In this document: piece after piece, positions 1 to 8,437 of the stretch
How the letters are laid out: every line of letters begins with the position of its first letter
Numbering within the stretch: position 1 is the stretch's first letter
Assembly: GCF_000196855.1 (NCBI RefSeq)
Contig: NC_014319.1
Location: forward strand, 372,001 to 436,000
Direction of reading: 5' to 3'
DNA: 64,000 nt
From: Leuconostoc gasicomitatum LMG 18811
GTDB taxonomy: Bacteria; Bacillota; Bacilli; Lactobacillales; Lactobacillaceae
Position numbers and translations under genes: made by a program
Notes under the pieces: model-generated
Databases searched by the model: none
The model's input: only the letters and a program-made list of their open reading frames with translations
Told to the model about the DNA's origin: nothing

Positions 1-549
1 GCAATTGAAAATAATGTTACTGTTGTACCGATTCCAGGTGCAACGGCTGGTATTACGGCCTTAATTGCTAGTGGACTGGTCCCGCAACCCTTTTATTTTT
101 ATGGCTTTTTACAACGAAAAAACAATGAACAGTTGGCAGAGTTACAACAATTATCTAGCATAAGAGATACTATTATTTTTTATGAATCACCACATCGTAT
201 AAAAAAAACATTAGAAAATATACAAAAAGTTATGGGTGATGACCGACGTGTGGTTCTTGCTCGTGAACTAACTAAACGTTACGAGGAATTTTTGCGGGGC
301 ACAACACAAGAATTAGTTGAATGGGCAAAAGACAATGAAATTCGTGGTGAGTTTGTAGTCATGATTGCTGGTTATCAAGGTGTAGTAGAAGAACAAAAAA
401 AATCTGATGACCGCGATTTATCTGTTCATGATGCTGTTGAGACCTTGATCAGTAGGGGATTAAAACCTAACGCAGCAATTAAGCAGATCGCAAAATCACG
501 TGATCTTGATAGACAAGCAGTTTATTCTGATTATCACGGTATTGACTAA
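1..549 (+). CDS. rsmI: 16S rRNA (cytidine1402-2'-O)-methyltransferase, 5' end missing
   Basis: This is the C-terminal part of RsmI, which uses S-adenosylmethionine to 2'-O-methylate C1402 in the ribosomal P site. The frame is open from the first base of the window to the TAA at 547-549, giving 182 residues; the N-terminal third lies upstream. Visible family signatures are PIPGATAG early in the fragment (SAM-binding cleft), FYESPHR and ARELTKRYEE, followed by GEFVVMI. The ATG at 133 is internal, because the conserved PIPGA segment lies upstream of it in the same frame. The thioesterase gene follows 45 bases later and may be cotranscribed. Confidence 0.93.
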   Translation, partial: AIENNVTVVPIPGATAGITALIASGLVPQPFYFYGFLQRKNNEQLAELQQLSSIRDTIIFYESPHRIKKTLENIQKVMGDDRRVVLARELTKRYEEFLRGTTQELVEWAKDNEIRGEFVVMIAGYQGVVEEQKKSDDRDLSVHDAVETLISRGLKPNAAIKQIAKSRDLDRQAVYSDYHGID

Positions 550-594
550 CAATTTATTGTGAGAAAAACTGTTACATATAAAGGAACTACTATT

Positions 595-1332
595 ATGCAT
601 ACATTTGAAATTAAACGACATGTCGAATATTATGAAGCTGACACGACTGGGAAGTTAACATTACCAATGATTTTAAATTGGGCAGTGTTGGCTTCAAAGA
701 AACAGAGTGACGCATTAGGTGTTGGGCAAAAAATATATTTGGGTCGTGGTTTAGGTTGGATTATTTTGCAGTATGAGGTACATATCACACGTCGTCCAAA
801 AATCAACGAAGAAATTACGATTAAGACATATGCCGCAAAATATAATCCTTTTTTTGTCAGTCGGCCATTTGTTTTTTTTGACACTAATGGCAACGAAATT
901 ATCCGTGTTGATTCAATTTGGGCAATGATTGATATTGAAAATAGACGCATGGCACGTTTACCGCAAGACATTATTGATAAGTATCAAGCAGAGCGTGTTA
1001 AACAAATACCACGCATTGCAAAACCTGCGCAATTTGGTATTGATGACGTGTTTGAAGAAAATGATTATCATGTACGGTATCTTGATATTGATGCCAATAA
1101 GCATGTCAATAACTCAAAATATTTTGAGTGGATGCAAGACGTTATCACACCAGAATTCTTAGCGACTCATGAAGTAACTGATATTAATTTGAAATTTGAG
1201 AATGAAGTTCGCTTAGGACATACGATTCAATCGCAAGTGATTTTACAAGAACATACGAGTAAACATCGTATTATGCTGGGTGATGTTGTTAGTGCAGAAG
1301 CTGAGTTTCAGTGGCGTGATGTGTCCTTTTAG
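595..1332 (+). CDS. Acyl-ACP thioesterase (FatA/FatB-like)
   Basis: This is a double-hotdog acyl-[acyl carrier protein] thioesterase, which would release free fatty acids from acyl-ACP in the cytoplasm. The 245-residue protein starts HTFEIKRHVEYYEADTTGK, as bacterial members of PF01643 do, and carries the second hotdog signature DIDANKHVNNSKYFEW near residue 165. I chose the ATG at 595 because AAGGAA lies at 581-586, eight bases upstream; an in-frame GTG at 559 would add 12 residues but lacks a good ribosome site. It sits between rsmI and galE, which gives no functional hint. The family call is firm; the chain-length preference cannot be read. Confidence 0.88.
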   Translation: MHTFEIKRHVEYYEADTTGKLTLPMILNWAVLASKKQSDALGVGQKIYLGRGLGWIILQYEVHITRRPKINEEITIKTYAAKYNPFFVSRPFVFFDTNGNEIIRVDSIWAMIDIENRRMARLPQDIIDKYQAERVKQIPRIAKPAQFGIDDVFEENDYHVRYLDIDANKHVNNSKYFEWMQDVITPEFLATHEVTDINLKFENEVRLGHTIQSQVILQEHTSKHRIMLGDVVSAEAEFQWRDVSF

Positions 1333-1372
1333 TGTAAACTGAAGATATAATTCTAAAATAGAGAGGTCTATT

Positions 1373-2365
1373 ATGTCAGTATTAGTATTAGGTGGGGCGG
1401 GTTACATTGGCTCACATATGGTAAAAACACTTGTTGAGAGTGGACGTGATGTTGTTGTTGTAGATGCACTTTTTACGGGGCACCGTGATGCAGTCAATCC
1501 AGCGGCTAAATTTTATCAAGTTGATATTCGTAACAAAACTGCGCTATCAGACGTTTTTGATAAAGAAAATATTGAACAAGTTGTGCATTTTGCAGCTTTT
1601 TCAATTGTGCCTGAATCAGTCGCAAATCCATTGAAATACTTCGATAATAATACAAGTGGTATGATCACATTACTTGAAGTGATGAAAGATCATGATGTGA
1701 AGCAAATTGTCTTTTCATCGACTGCTGCCACATATGGTAATCCAGTAAATATTCCAATTAAAGAAACTGATCCACAAAATCCTATTAATCCTTATGGTGA
1801 ATCAAAGCTCATGATGGAAAAAATCATGGCTTGGTCAGACAAATCTGATGGCGTAAAATGGGTTGCTTTGCGCTACTTTAACGTTGCCGGAGCTGCTGAA
1901 GATGGCTCAATTGGTGAAGATCACACACCTGAAACACATCTTGTACCAATTATTTTACAGGCTGGTTTAGGACAGCGTGAGTATATTGAAATGTTTGGTG
2001 ATGATTACAAGACGCCAGACGGGTTCAATGTCCGAGATTATGTACATGTGCTTGATTTAGCTGATGCGCATATACGTGCTTTGAAATATTTAGCTGATGG
2101 GCACGAGTCAAATCAATTCAATTTGGGTTCTGCAACTGGCTTTTCTGTTAAAGAAATGGTTGAGGCAGCACGTGAAGCGACAGGCGTTGATATACCATCA
2201 AAAATTGGGCCACGTCGAGCTGGCGATCCAGATATTTTGATTGCTAATTCTGATAAGGCACGTGATGTTTTAGGTTGGGCACCAAAGTATGATAATGTAC
2301 AAGATATTATTAAAACAGCTTGGCATTGGCATCAAAATCATCCAACTGGTTATGATGATAAATAA
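1373..2365 (+). CDS. galE: UDP-glucose 4-epimerase
   Basis: GalE interconverts UDP-glucose and UDP-galactose with bound NAD, serving the Leloir pathway and supplying UDP-galactose for surface polysaccharides. The 330-residue protein has the Rossmann motif GGAGYIGSH at residues 7-15, the SST motif near 115-117 and the catalytic pair Y141/K145 in NPYGESK. Length is normal for the family. AGAGAGG lies just before the ATG, and a TATAAT at 1346-1351 suggests its own promoter. No other gal genes are adjacent, so a role in envelope sugar supply is as likely as galactose catabolism. A hairpin terminator follows directly. Confidence 0.95.
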   Translation: MSVLVLGGAGYIGSHMVKTLVESGRDVVVVDALFTGHRDAVNPAAKFYQVDIRNKTALSDVFDKENIEQVVHFAAFSIVPESVANPLKYFDNNTSGMITLLEVMKDHDVKQIVFSSTAATYGNPVNIPIKETDPQNPINPYGESKLMMEKIMAWSDKSDGVKWVALRYFNVAGAAEDGSIGEDHTPETHLVPIILQAGLGQREYIEMFGDDYKTPDGFNVRDYVHVLDLADAHIRALKYLADGHESNQFNLGSATGFSVKEMVEAAREATGVDIPSKIGPRRAGDPDILIANSDKARDVLGWAPKYDNVQDIIKTAWHWHQNHPTGYDDK

Positions 2366-2377
2366 ATTTTCAAAAAG

Positions 2378-2406
2378 TGGTCCTACAACTTGTAGGATCA
2401 TTTTTT
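2378..2406 (+). terminator. Intrinsic terminator after galE
   Basis: A hairpin with arms near 2378-2388 and 2390-2400 (GGTCCTAC against GTAGGATC, one G-T pair) is followed by TTTTTT at 2401-2406. Confidence 0.85.
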
Positions 2407-2471
2407 GCTCAAAATTATTAAAAGAAATGATGTGATTAATAGATGGGGAATAGGCAAAATGTCAAAACTGG

Positions 2472-2500
2472 TTGCGTAAGCACTAAATTTATGATATACT
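2472..2500 (+). promoter_or_regulatory. Promoter of tRNA-Lys
   Basis: TTGCGT at 2472-2477, a 17-base spacer and TATACT at 2495-2500. TGA directly upstream of the -10 makes it an extended -10 element. The tRNA begins 26 bases downstream, which suits a stable RNA promoter. Confidence 0.7.
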
Positions 2501-2525
2501 AATTTTTGTTGTGAAAGTGACAAAT

Positions 2526-2598
2526 GGACAGCTAGCTCAGTTGGTAGAGCAACGGACTCTTAATCCGTGGGTCCAGGGTTCGAGCCCCTGGCTGTCCA
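2526..2598 (+). tRNA. tRNA-Lys, anticodon CTT
   Basis: This is a complete cloverleaf of 73 bases. The acceptor arms are GGACAGC at 2526-2532 and GCTGTCC at 2591-2597, with discriminator A at 2598. The D-arm is GCTC...GAGC, the T-loop is GGTTCGAGCCCC-like, and the anticodon loop CTCTTAA carries CTT, which reads the AAG lysine codon. CCA is not encoded, so the tail must be added after transcription. It is a single tRNA with its own promoter and terminator, not part of a tRNA cluster. Confidence 0.95.
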
Positions 2599-2606
2599 CT
2601 AAATAA

Positions 2607-2637
2607 ATGCCAATACAGAGATGTATTGGTATTTTTG
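2607..2637 (+). terminator. Intrinsic terminator after tRNA-Lys
   Basis: A ten-pair stem (2607-2616 with 2623-2632, CCAATAC against GTATTGG at the core) is followed by a T-rich run. Confidence 0.85.
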
Positions 2638-2711
2638 TATTATAATCAAAATAAGCGTTGTTCACTTTGTGTACCAAGTCGTAATGATTAATAAATGGGG
2701 GAATTTGTTGT

Positions 2712-3485
2712 ATGAAAGTACATTCGAAAAAATTTGGTGGTTTAATATTGGGATTAGTTATCATTATTTTTGTGATAATTTCTGTAATCTGTTACGTTAA
2801 TCATAGTAACGGATTGATTAAAAAACAGCAAGAGATGCAAAAATCACCTGTCAAAAGCTTACGATACACATTACCAAAGCATACGAAAGTGTCAGATTGG
2901 CAATTAATTTTGGTCAATAAACAGCATCCACGTACATCTGAAATCCAGTTTAATAAAGTGACAGTTGATGGCAAACAAATGGATCAGAGAATTGAAAAAC
3001 CTTTAAACGATTTTCGTGCCGGTGCTAAGATAGCAGGATACGATACAACTCTTGTATCAGCATATCGGTCGATTGCTGATCAATCTGAAGTTTATCAAAA
3101 TTCTCTGAGACAAAATGAAGCAAACGGAATGGATGAAAAAGCTGCAACAAAGTTGACGCAAAGTGTTATTCAAACACCTGGTTCATCTGAACATCAAACA
3201 GGTTTGGCAGTTGATGTAGCGGGGAACGATGCCTTAGCAAAATATCCTGCATTAATGGCACAAATGGATGAATTTAAATCACAAAGATGGTTAATTAAAC
3301 ATGCGTCTGATTATGGTTTTGTTTTACGATATTTAAATGATTCTAAATCAATTTCACAAACCGGCATCGATTATGAATCATGGCATTTTCGTTATGTTGG
3401 TATTGCCAACGCACGATACATGGTACAACATCATCTTACTTTAGAAGCCTATAGAAATATGCTTAGAAAGGCAGCTCAAAATTAG
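2712..3485 (+). CDS. VanY-family D-Ala-D-Ala carboxypeptidase, membrane anchored
   Basis: This is a zinc peptidase of family M15B that removes the terminal D-alanine from peptidoglycan stem peptides outside the cell. The 257-residue protein has an N-terminal membrane segment at about residues 9-30 with no lipobox, so it is probably a signal anchor. Catalytic-domain signatures are SAYRS, SSEHQTGLAVDV (zinc His and Asp) and ESWHFRYVG (catalytic Glu and zinc His), in the usual order. It lies alone between the tRNA terminator and the deoxynucleoside kinase. The family trims muropeptides in lactobacilli in general; no resistance genes are present here, so a vancomycin-resistance role is not implied. 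Confidence 0.9.
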   Translation: MKVHSKKFGGLILGLVIIIFVIISVICYVNHSNGLIKKQQEMQKSPVKSLRYTLPKHTKVSDWQLILVNKQHPRTSEIQFNKVTVDGKQMDQRIEKPLNDFRAGAKIAGYDTTLVSAYRSIADQSEVYQNSLRQNEANGMDEKAATKLTQSVIQTPGSSEHQTGLAVDVAGNDALAKYPALMAQMDEFKSQRWLIKHASDYGFVLRYLNDSKSISQTGIDYESWHFRYVGIANARYMVQHHLTLEAYRNMLRKAAQN

Positions 3486-3554
3486 CTCTGAAAAGCATGT
3501 TAATTTTTGATATACTAGGTATGTATTAAATTGACTGAAATTAGGAGAATTGGC

Positions 3555-4199
3555 ATGATTGTATTATCAGGCACTATTGGTGCCGGCAAAACAAGTTTAA
3601 CGGAGATGTTAGCGAACCATTTAGATTCAAAGGCATTTTACGAAAGCGTTGATGACAATCCAATTCTGCCGTTATTCTATGAAAACCCAAAAAAATATGG
3701 TTTTTTATTGCAAATTTATTTTTTGAATAAACGTCTAGCACAGATAAAAGTGGCACAAACTACTGGAAAAAATAATATTGTAGATCGTTCGATCTATGAA
3801 GACGCACTCTTGTTCCAATTAACAGCAGATCTGAATCGTGCAACTCAAACTGAAGTAGATATTTATAAATCACTTGTTGACAATATGATGGCTGATATCA
3901 CTGGTGTTGATGATATTAAAAATCCGGATTTACTGATTCATGTGCGGGTTAGTTTTGAAACTATGCTTGAACGCATTGAAAAGCGCGGACGTTCATTTGA
4001 ACAAATTGCTGCAAATCCCGATTTATATGAATATTACAAAGAATTAAATAAACGCTATGACGCTTGGTTTGAATCATATGATCGATCACCAAAAGTGCAA
4101 ATAGATGGTGATCGCTTTGATTTTGTCATGAACGATGAGGCGCGTTACAAAGTCCTAGATATGATTGATACAAAATTATCAGAAGTTGACACAAAATAA
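3555..4199 (+). CDS. Deoxynucleoside kinase (dAdo/dGuo kinase type)
   Basis: This cytoplasmic kinase would phosphorylate salvaged purine deoxynucleosides with ATP. Its 214 residues start with the P-loop GTIGAGKTS and later carry the DRS motif (IVDRSIYED) that defines the dNK family, then the arginine-rich lid region (RIEKRGRSFEQ). I chose the ATG at 3555 because AGGAGA lies six bases upstream; a TTG at 3531 in the same frame would add eight residues. An extended -10 (TGATATACT at 3508-3516) is a plausible promoter. Lactobacilli often encode two such kinases side by side; here there is one. Substrate preference is not readable. Confidence 0.9.
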   Translation: MIVLSGTIGAGKTSLTEMLANHLDSKAFYESVDDNPILPLFYENPKKYGFLLQIYFLNKRLAQIKVAQTTGKNNIVDRSIYEDALLFQLTADLNRATQTEVDIYKSLVDNMMADITGVDDIKNPDLLIHVRVSFETMLERIEKRGRSFEQIAANPDLYEYYKELNKRYDAWFESYDRSPKVQIDGDRFDFVMNDEARYKVLDMIDTKLSEVDTK

Positions 4200-4200
4200 A

Positions 4201-4235
4201 AAGCGATGGGTTATTTAAGACTCATCGCTTTTTAT
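4201..4235 (+). terminator. Intrinsic terminator after the deoxynucleoside kinase
   Basis: AAGCGATGGG at 4201-4210 pairs with CTCATCGCTT at 4221-4230 (one G-T pair), followed by T residues. Confidence 0.88.
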
Positions 4236-4286
4236 AAAATATCATAAAAATAACCACGAATTCAGAATAAAATTTGGAGGATAGAA

Positions 4287-5054
4287 ATGATTAAATATGG
4301 TTTTATTGGTACAGGAAATATGGCCCAAGCAATGATTAAGGGTTTACTAGGTAAAGGTGTTTCAGCAAACAATATTGCAGTAAGTTCACCACGTTCTGCT
4401 GCTAAACTAACTGAAAAATGGGGCGTAATATCCTTATCTGCGCAAAAGCTTATTGATGAAAGTTCTCTAATTGTGCTGGCATTTCTACCAAACCAATTAG
4501 AAAATGTTACAGCTAAATTAGATTTCCAGGATAAACTTGTTGTATCTGTTTTGGCAGGAATAACACTTGAACAACTAATATCTGCGACACATACCACACA
4601 AATAGTTCGAACATTGCCTAATGTCAACGTGGCCATTAATCAAGGTGTGACAGCTTTTTCTAAAACTGAGTTAACAACAACTAACAGCACAACATTTAAG
4701 ATTTTTTCAGATTACCTGGGTAGTAGCGTTGTCCTAGCAGAATCGCAATTTGCTATATTTTCTGCCGTTGCCGGTTCGGGACCAGCGTACGTATTTAAAT
4801 ATATTGATGCATTAGCACAAGCAGGCATTGCTAATGGATTGGAAGCTAAATTAGCAACTGATATTGCCACACAAACAGTACTTGGATCTGCTAAAACATT
4901 AGCATTATCAACACAAACGGCCAAAGAGTTACAAAATGCGGTTACCTCACCGGGAGGTTCAACACGTGCGGGGTTAGACGATTTTGACACACACAATTTT
5001 GATGATGTGATAGCACATGCAATTAAAGCGACGGTAGAACATAAACATTTATAA
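4287..5054 (+). CDS. proC: Pyrroline-5-carboxylate reductase
   Basis: ProC catalyses the last step of proline synthesis, the NAD(P)H reduction of pyrroline-5-carboxylate. The 255-residue protein starts with the dinucleotide-binding motif GFIGTGNMAQAM and has the family signature region GSGPAYVF near residue 165 and SPGGSTRAGLDD near the C-terminus. GGAGG lies just upstream of the ATG. No proA or proB is adjacent, so substrate must come from elsewhere or from ornithine. Confidence 0.94.
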   Translation: MIKYGFIGTGNMAQAMIKGLLGKGVSANNIAVSSPRSAAKLTEKWGVISLSAQKLIDESSLIVLAFLPNQLENVTAKLDFQDKLVVSVLAGITLEQLISATHTTQIVRTLPNVNVAINQGVTAFSKTELTTTNSTTFKIFSDYLGSSVVLAESQFAIFSAVAGSGPAYVFKYIDALAQAGIANGLEAKLATDIATQTVLGSAKTLALSTQTAKELQNAVTSPGGSTRAGLDDFDTHNFDDVIAHAIKATVEHKHL

Positions 5055-5128
5055 AAAGGGAGATGATACCCTCATGCTTCGGAATGTTAATTTAGTATAT
5101 TTAATGAGCGGTTTACTGATAAATTTTG

Positions 5129-5134
5129 TATAAT
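5129..5134 (+). promoter_or_regulatory. -10 element immediately before the GH25-like gene
   Basis: A perfect TATAAT at 5129-5134 ends seven bases before the ATG at 5142. There is no convincing -35 at 17 bases and no Shine-Dalgarno sequence, so a transcript from here would start at or next to the ATG. Confidence 0.4.
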
Positions 5135-5141
5135 GGATATT

Positions 5142-5879
5142 ATGACGAATAACGCTGGAAAAACAAAACAAATTAGAACAAAAAAAACGCTAACATCAAT
5201 GACTTGGGTCTTGATCGTTGGTGGATTGATTGCAACTCTGGCAGTGTGGCTATTTGCCAAGCCAATTGTATTAACGACAAACACGATACCGACTGGTTTT
5301 TCAGTGCAGGGGGTGGCAATTAACCAAGCATCAGGTTACGTGGATTATAGTAATTTAGCATCAAATGGCGTTGATTACGTTTATTTACGTGCCACTACAG
5401 GAACATCTTTTGTGGATGATAGTTATCAATCAAGTTATAATCGTGCACGGTCTGCACAATTAAAAGTTGGTAGTATTCAAGTTTACGATGCAAGTGTTGA
5501 TGCGCTAACACAAGCACAATATTTTATTGATAATGTTGGTAATCGTGTTGGACAGCTACCTATTGCATTTTATGTGACAGATAATCAAATTGACACACAA
5601 GCTAGCATTGATAGATTAGCCAAATTAATACAAATTTTAAACACACACTATAACAAATCAACTGTAATTTATACAACACCGAGTGTGAAGAGTAAGTTAT
5701 CATCGACTATTTCTGAAGCTAAATATTGGTTGATCGACACAGATACAACTAATAAATCGCATGTAAACCAGTTCATTCAATACAGTGAGGACCATACGAT
5801 TGGTAGTGGATTGAAAGCAATCAAAATGCCAACAAGCGTGTTTAACGGTACAGAAAAAGAATTTGAGGGTATAAAATGA
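5142..5879 (+). CDS. Membrane-anchored GH25 (lysozyme)-like protein, catalytic residues missing
   Basis: A 245-residue protein with a basic N-terminus, one membrane segment (about residues 20-40) and an extracellular domain that follows the GH25 muramidase fold: a DYSNL...GVDYVYLRATTG region, a repeated helix/strand pattern and a short FYVTDNQ strand where the family has its D-x-E. The first catalytic Asp (GxDxS in active enzymes) is replaced in GVAIN, ATEG reads ATTG, and the D-x-E pair is not preserved. It may bind peptidoglycan without cutting it. The ATG at 5133 is an alternative start. The next gene overlaps by four bases (ATGA). Confidence 0.7.
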   Translation: MTNNAGKTKQIRTKKTLTSMTWVLIVGGLIATLAVWLFAKPIVLTTNTIPTGFSVQGVAINQASGYVDYSNLASNGVDYVYLRATTGTSFVDDSYQSSYNRARSAQLKVGSIQVYDASVDALTQAQYFIDNVGNRVGQLPIAFYVTDNQIDTQASIDRLAKLIQILNTHYNKSTVIYTTPSVKSKLSSTISEAKYWLIDTDTTNKSHVNQFIQYSEDHTIGSGLKAIKMPTSVFNGTEKEFEGIK

Positions 5880-6877
5880 TTAAATTTGGTGTTATTGGCA
5901 CAAATTGGATTACCAAAATGTTCATTGCAGCAGCAATTGAAACTGGCGAGTATGAATTGTCAAAAATTTATTCTCGAACACAAGAACGTGGGGAATCCTT
6001 TTTAAGGACACTTACAGTTGACGATGTAGATATTGTCACGACATTAAGTGACTTATATACAGGAATTGATTTGGTCTATATTGCTTCACCAAACTCACTT
6101 CATTTTGAACAATCAAAAGTGGCAATTGAAGCAGGTGTGCATGTGATCGTTGAAAAACCAACAACGAGCAATCCAGCAGAGTTTTCAGAGATAGAAAAGT
6201 TATTGACATTGTATCCAGAAGTGCGTTATTTTGAAGCAGCGCGTCATGTTCATCAGCCTAATTTTAAAGTGATTCAGCAGACAATGGGTGAACTAACGCA
6301 ATTACAGGGTGCGACTTTAGTTTATCAAAAATATTCATCACGTTATGATGCCTACTTAGCTGGTGAGGAACCAAATGTCTTATCGCGTAATTTTAGCGCA
6401 GGTGCTTTGTATGACTTAGGTGTTTATCCCATTTATGCAGCTATTGCTTTATTTGGTGCACCACGTGCAGTGCAATATTTACCAATCTTATTAACTAATG
6501 GTGCAGATGGCAAAGGCACAGCCAGTTTGTTTTATGATGACTTCAATGTGACGCTATTATTCGGCAAGACTGCGAATTCTTATCTATCAAGTGAGATATA
6601 TGGTTTAAAAGAAACAATTGCAATATCAAATATTGCTGAACTTGATACAATAACATACCATGATGGTGACGGCCATGCTGACAATATTGGACAAAAAACA
6701 GATGATAATCCCATGATACATGAAGCACAAGATTTTGCAGATATTATTAATGATCCTGTTGAAAATCACACCAAATATAATCAGTGGTTTCAACTTGCCA
6801 AACAAGTGAACCAAACATTGTTTGACTTACGTTCGTCTGCTGACATCGAATTTCTAGCAGACAAGAAAGAATACTAA
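5876..6877 (+). CDS. Gfo/Idh/MocA family NAD(P)-dependent oxidoreductase
   Basis: A 333-residue cytoplasmic dehydrogenase with an N-terminal Rossmann domain (GVIGTNWI), the family motif VEKPTTSNPAE near residue 100 that carries the conserved EKP lysine, and a C-terminal alpha/beta substrate domain with the GALYDLGVYPI segment. Relatives act on sugars, inositol or dihydrodiols; the substrate cannot be read here. The start codon overlaps the stop of the GH25-like gene (ATGA), which implies translational coupling although the two products have no obvious shared function. Confidence 0.88.
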   Translation: MIKFGVIGTNWITKMFIAAAIETGEYELSKIYSRTQERGESFLRTLTVDDVDIVTTLSDLYTGIDLVYIASPNSLHFEQSKVAIEAGVHVIVEKPTTSNPAEFSEIEKLLTLYPEVRYFEAARHVHQPNFKVIQQTMGELTQLQGATLVYQKYSSRYDAYLAGEEPNVLSRNFSAGALYDLGVYPIYAAIALFGAPRAVQYLPILLTNGADGKGTASLFYDDFNVTLLFGKTANSYLSSEIYGLKETIAISNIAELDTITYHDGDGHADNIGQKTDDNPMIHEAQDFADIINDPVENHTKYNQWFQLAKQVNQTLFDLRSSADIEFLADKKEY

Positions 6878-6881
6878 TTTA

Positions 6882-8198
6882 ATGGCAATTAAACCAGAGT
6901 TACAAGATAAATTTAATAACCAATTTGAACAACCAACCCCGATACAAGACGCTGTTTGGGAACGTTTTTCAACAGGCGAAAATATTTTTGGTTTAGCACC
7001 AACTGGTACTGGTAAAACATTGGCTTTTATTTTGCCGATGTTATCGCGTATTGATGTTAAAGTAAAGCGAACACAGGTGTTAATTTTAGCACCGAGTCAA
7101 GAGTTGGCGATGCAAACAACAGCCGTTGCTCGTGAGTGGGGTGCACTAGTTGGTGTCTCCGTAGCTAGTCTAATTGGCGGGGCAAATGGGCGACGCCAAT
7201 CAGATAAATTAAAAAAAGAAAAGCCGCACATCGTTATTGGTACATTAGGCCGCGTATTGACGATGGTCGATGGTGGTGCCTTAAAATTAAATGGTATTCA
7301 AACTGTTATCTTTGATGAAGCTGATGCCATGTTAACGGAAGAGCGCCATGATAGTTTGCAAGAATTGGCAGATCAATTACCTGAAACTGTTCAACTTGGG
7401 TTATTTTCAGCGACATCTGGTGTTGATTTGAAGTATGTCGCTGATACATTTCATCAAGAAGTGCGCCCAATTTCAGTTGGTACAGATGCGCCAGCATCTA
7501 TTAGACATGAATTTCAGTATGTTGATCAAAAAGCACGGGCTAACATGCTGATTCAATTGGCAAGACATGATAAACAGGCACTTGTTTTTTTTAACACAAT
7601 TAGTGGTTTGGTTAATATGCAGGCGACATTACGTCATGCACATGTGAGTGTCATGAGCATTGGTAGTAATGACAAGCGCCAGGTGCAACGTGCTGATGCG
7701 TTACGCTTGTTCAAAAAAGGCGAGGTAACTTTGTTATTAGTGACTGATGTTGCTGCCCGCGGATTAGATATTGAAGACTTGCCTTTAGTTGTGAATGCGC
7801 AACTACCACAAAGTAAAAAAATTTATGTTCATCGTACAGGTCGTACAGGTCGCATGGGTAAACCTGGTCGTGTATTAAATCTTGGTAATGATCATGATAT
7901 ACGGGACTTGAAACGCGAATTAGGGGATGATTTCGAATTGATTAAGGCAGCTAATGCGTTTGCTGATAAAAAGGACGCGCTGACTAAAAATAAACCATCC
8001 GAACGTGAGCGTTCAAATGGAAATGATCGTGAGAAAACAGATACAACACTTTCAGTAACACAAAATACTCAAAATGTGACACCTAAAATGAAGCAAAAAT
8101 CAACGTCTGAAATAATTGACAAGCCAAAAAAGAAAAAACGCTTGAAAGTATCTAAGGATAAAGGTAAGCCAAAGTGGGCTAACAAACGTGAAAACTAA
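6882..8198 (+). CDS. DEAD-box ATP-dependent RNA helicase
   Basis: This is an RNA helicase of the CshA/CshB type, active in ribosome assembly or mRNA turnover in the cytoplasm. The 438-residue protein shows the Q motif (PTPIQ), motif I APTGTGKT, DEAD at about residue 146, SAT, and HRTGRTGRMG, followed by a highly charged tail of about 80 residues rich in Lys and ending in a basic patch. The tail is typical of RNA-binding extensions. The start is four bases after the oxidoreductase stop, with only a weak AAGAAAG upstream, so it may be coupled. Resembles CshB most, but I do not assign a symbol. Confidence 0.92.
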   Translation: MAIKPELQDKFNNQFEQPTPIQDAVWERFSTGENIFGLAPTGTGKTLAFILPMLSRIDVKVKRTQVLILAPSQELAMQTTAVAREWGALVGVSVASLIGGANGRRQSDKLKKEKPHIVIGTLGRVLTMVDGGALKLNGIQTVIFDEADAMLTEERHDSLQELADQLPETVQLGLFSATSGVDLKYVADTFHQEVRPISVGTDAPASIRHEFQYVDQKARANMLIQLARHDKQALVFFNTISGLVNMQATLRHAHVSVMSIGSNDKRQVQRADALRLFKKGEVTLLLVTDVAARGLDIEDLPLVVNAQLPQSKKIYVHRTGRTGRMGKPGRVLNLGNDHDIRDLKRELGDDFELIKAANAFADKKDALTKNKPSERERSNGNDREKTDTTLSVTQNTQNVTPKMKQKSTSEIIDKPKKKKRLKVSKDKGKPKWANKREN

Positions 8199-8214
8199 GT
8201 TACTTTCGTTATGT

Positions 8215-8246
8215 AAAAGTGTCATTTTATGAATGATACTTTTTTG
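8215..8246 (+). terminator. Intrinsic terminator after the DEAD-box helicase
   Basis: AAAAGTGTCATT pairs with AATGATACTTTT (one G-T pair) and runs into a T tract. Confidence 0.8.
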
Positions 8247-8437
8247 TTTGAAATGGTATGACAACTCACGTCCAGTGTACACAGCATTGGAGACGATTGA
8301 ATTACTAAATATAATCTTAATTTGAAGAGTTATCACTTTATATGAGAGAGGTATTGTAGTCATGGACAAATTTAATCTCCTATTAATCATAAAGTAGTAC
8401 ACTGAAGTCAATAAAACAGTACAATGGAGATATGAAA

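Noticed and set aside
2712-3485. Vancomycin-resistance role for the VanY-like gene
   Set aside because: No vanHAX or regulator genes are present; housekeeping carboxypeptidases of this family are common, and Leuconostoc resistance comes from D-Lac precursors.
8362-8397. 11-codon ORF (MDKFNLLLIIK) upstream of ciaR
   Set aside because: A purine-rich AGAGAGG precedes it, but about 11 bases away; the frame is short, AT-rich and shows no other sign of being a leader peptide.
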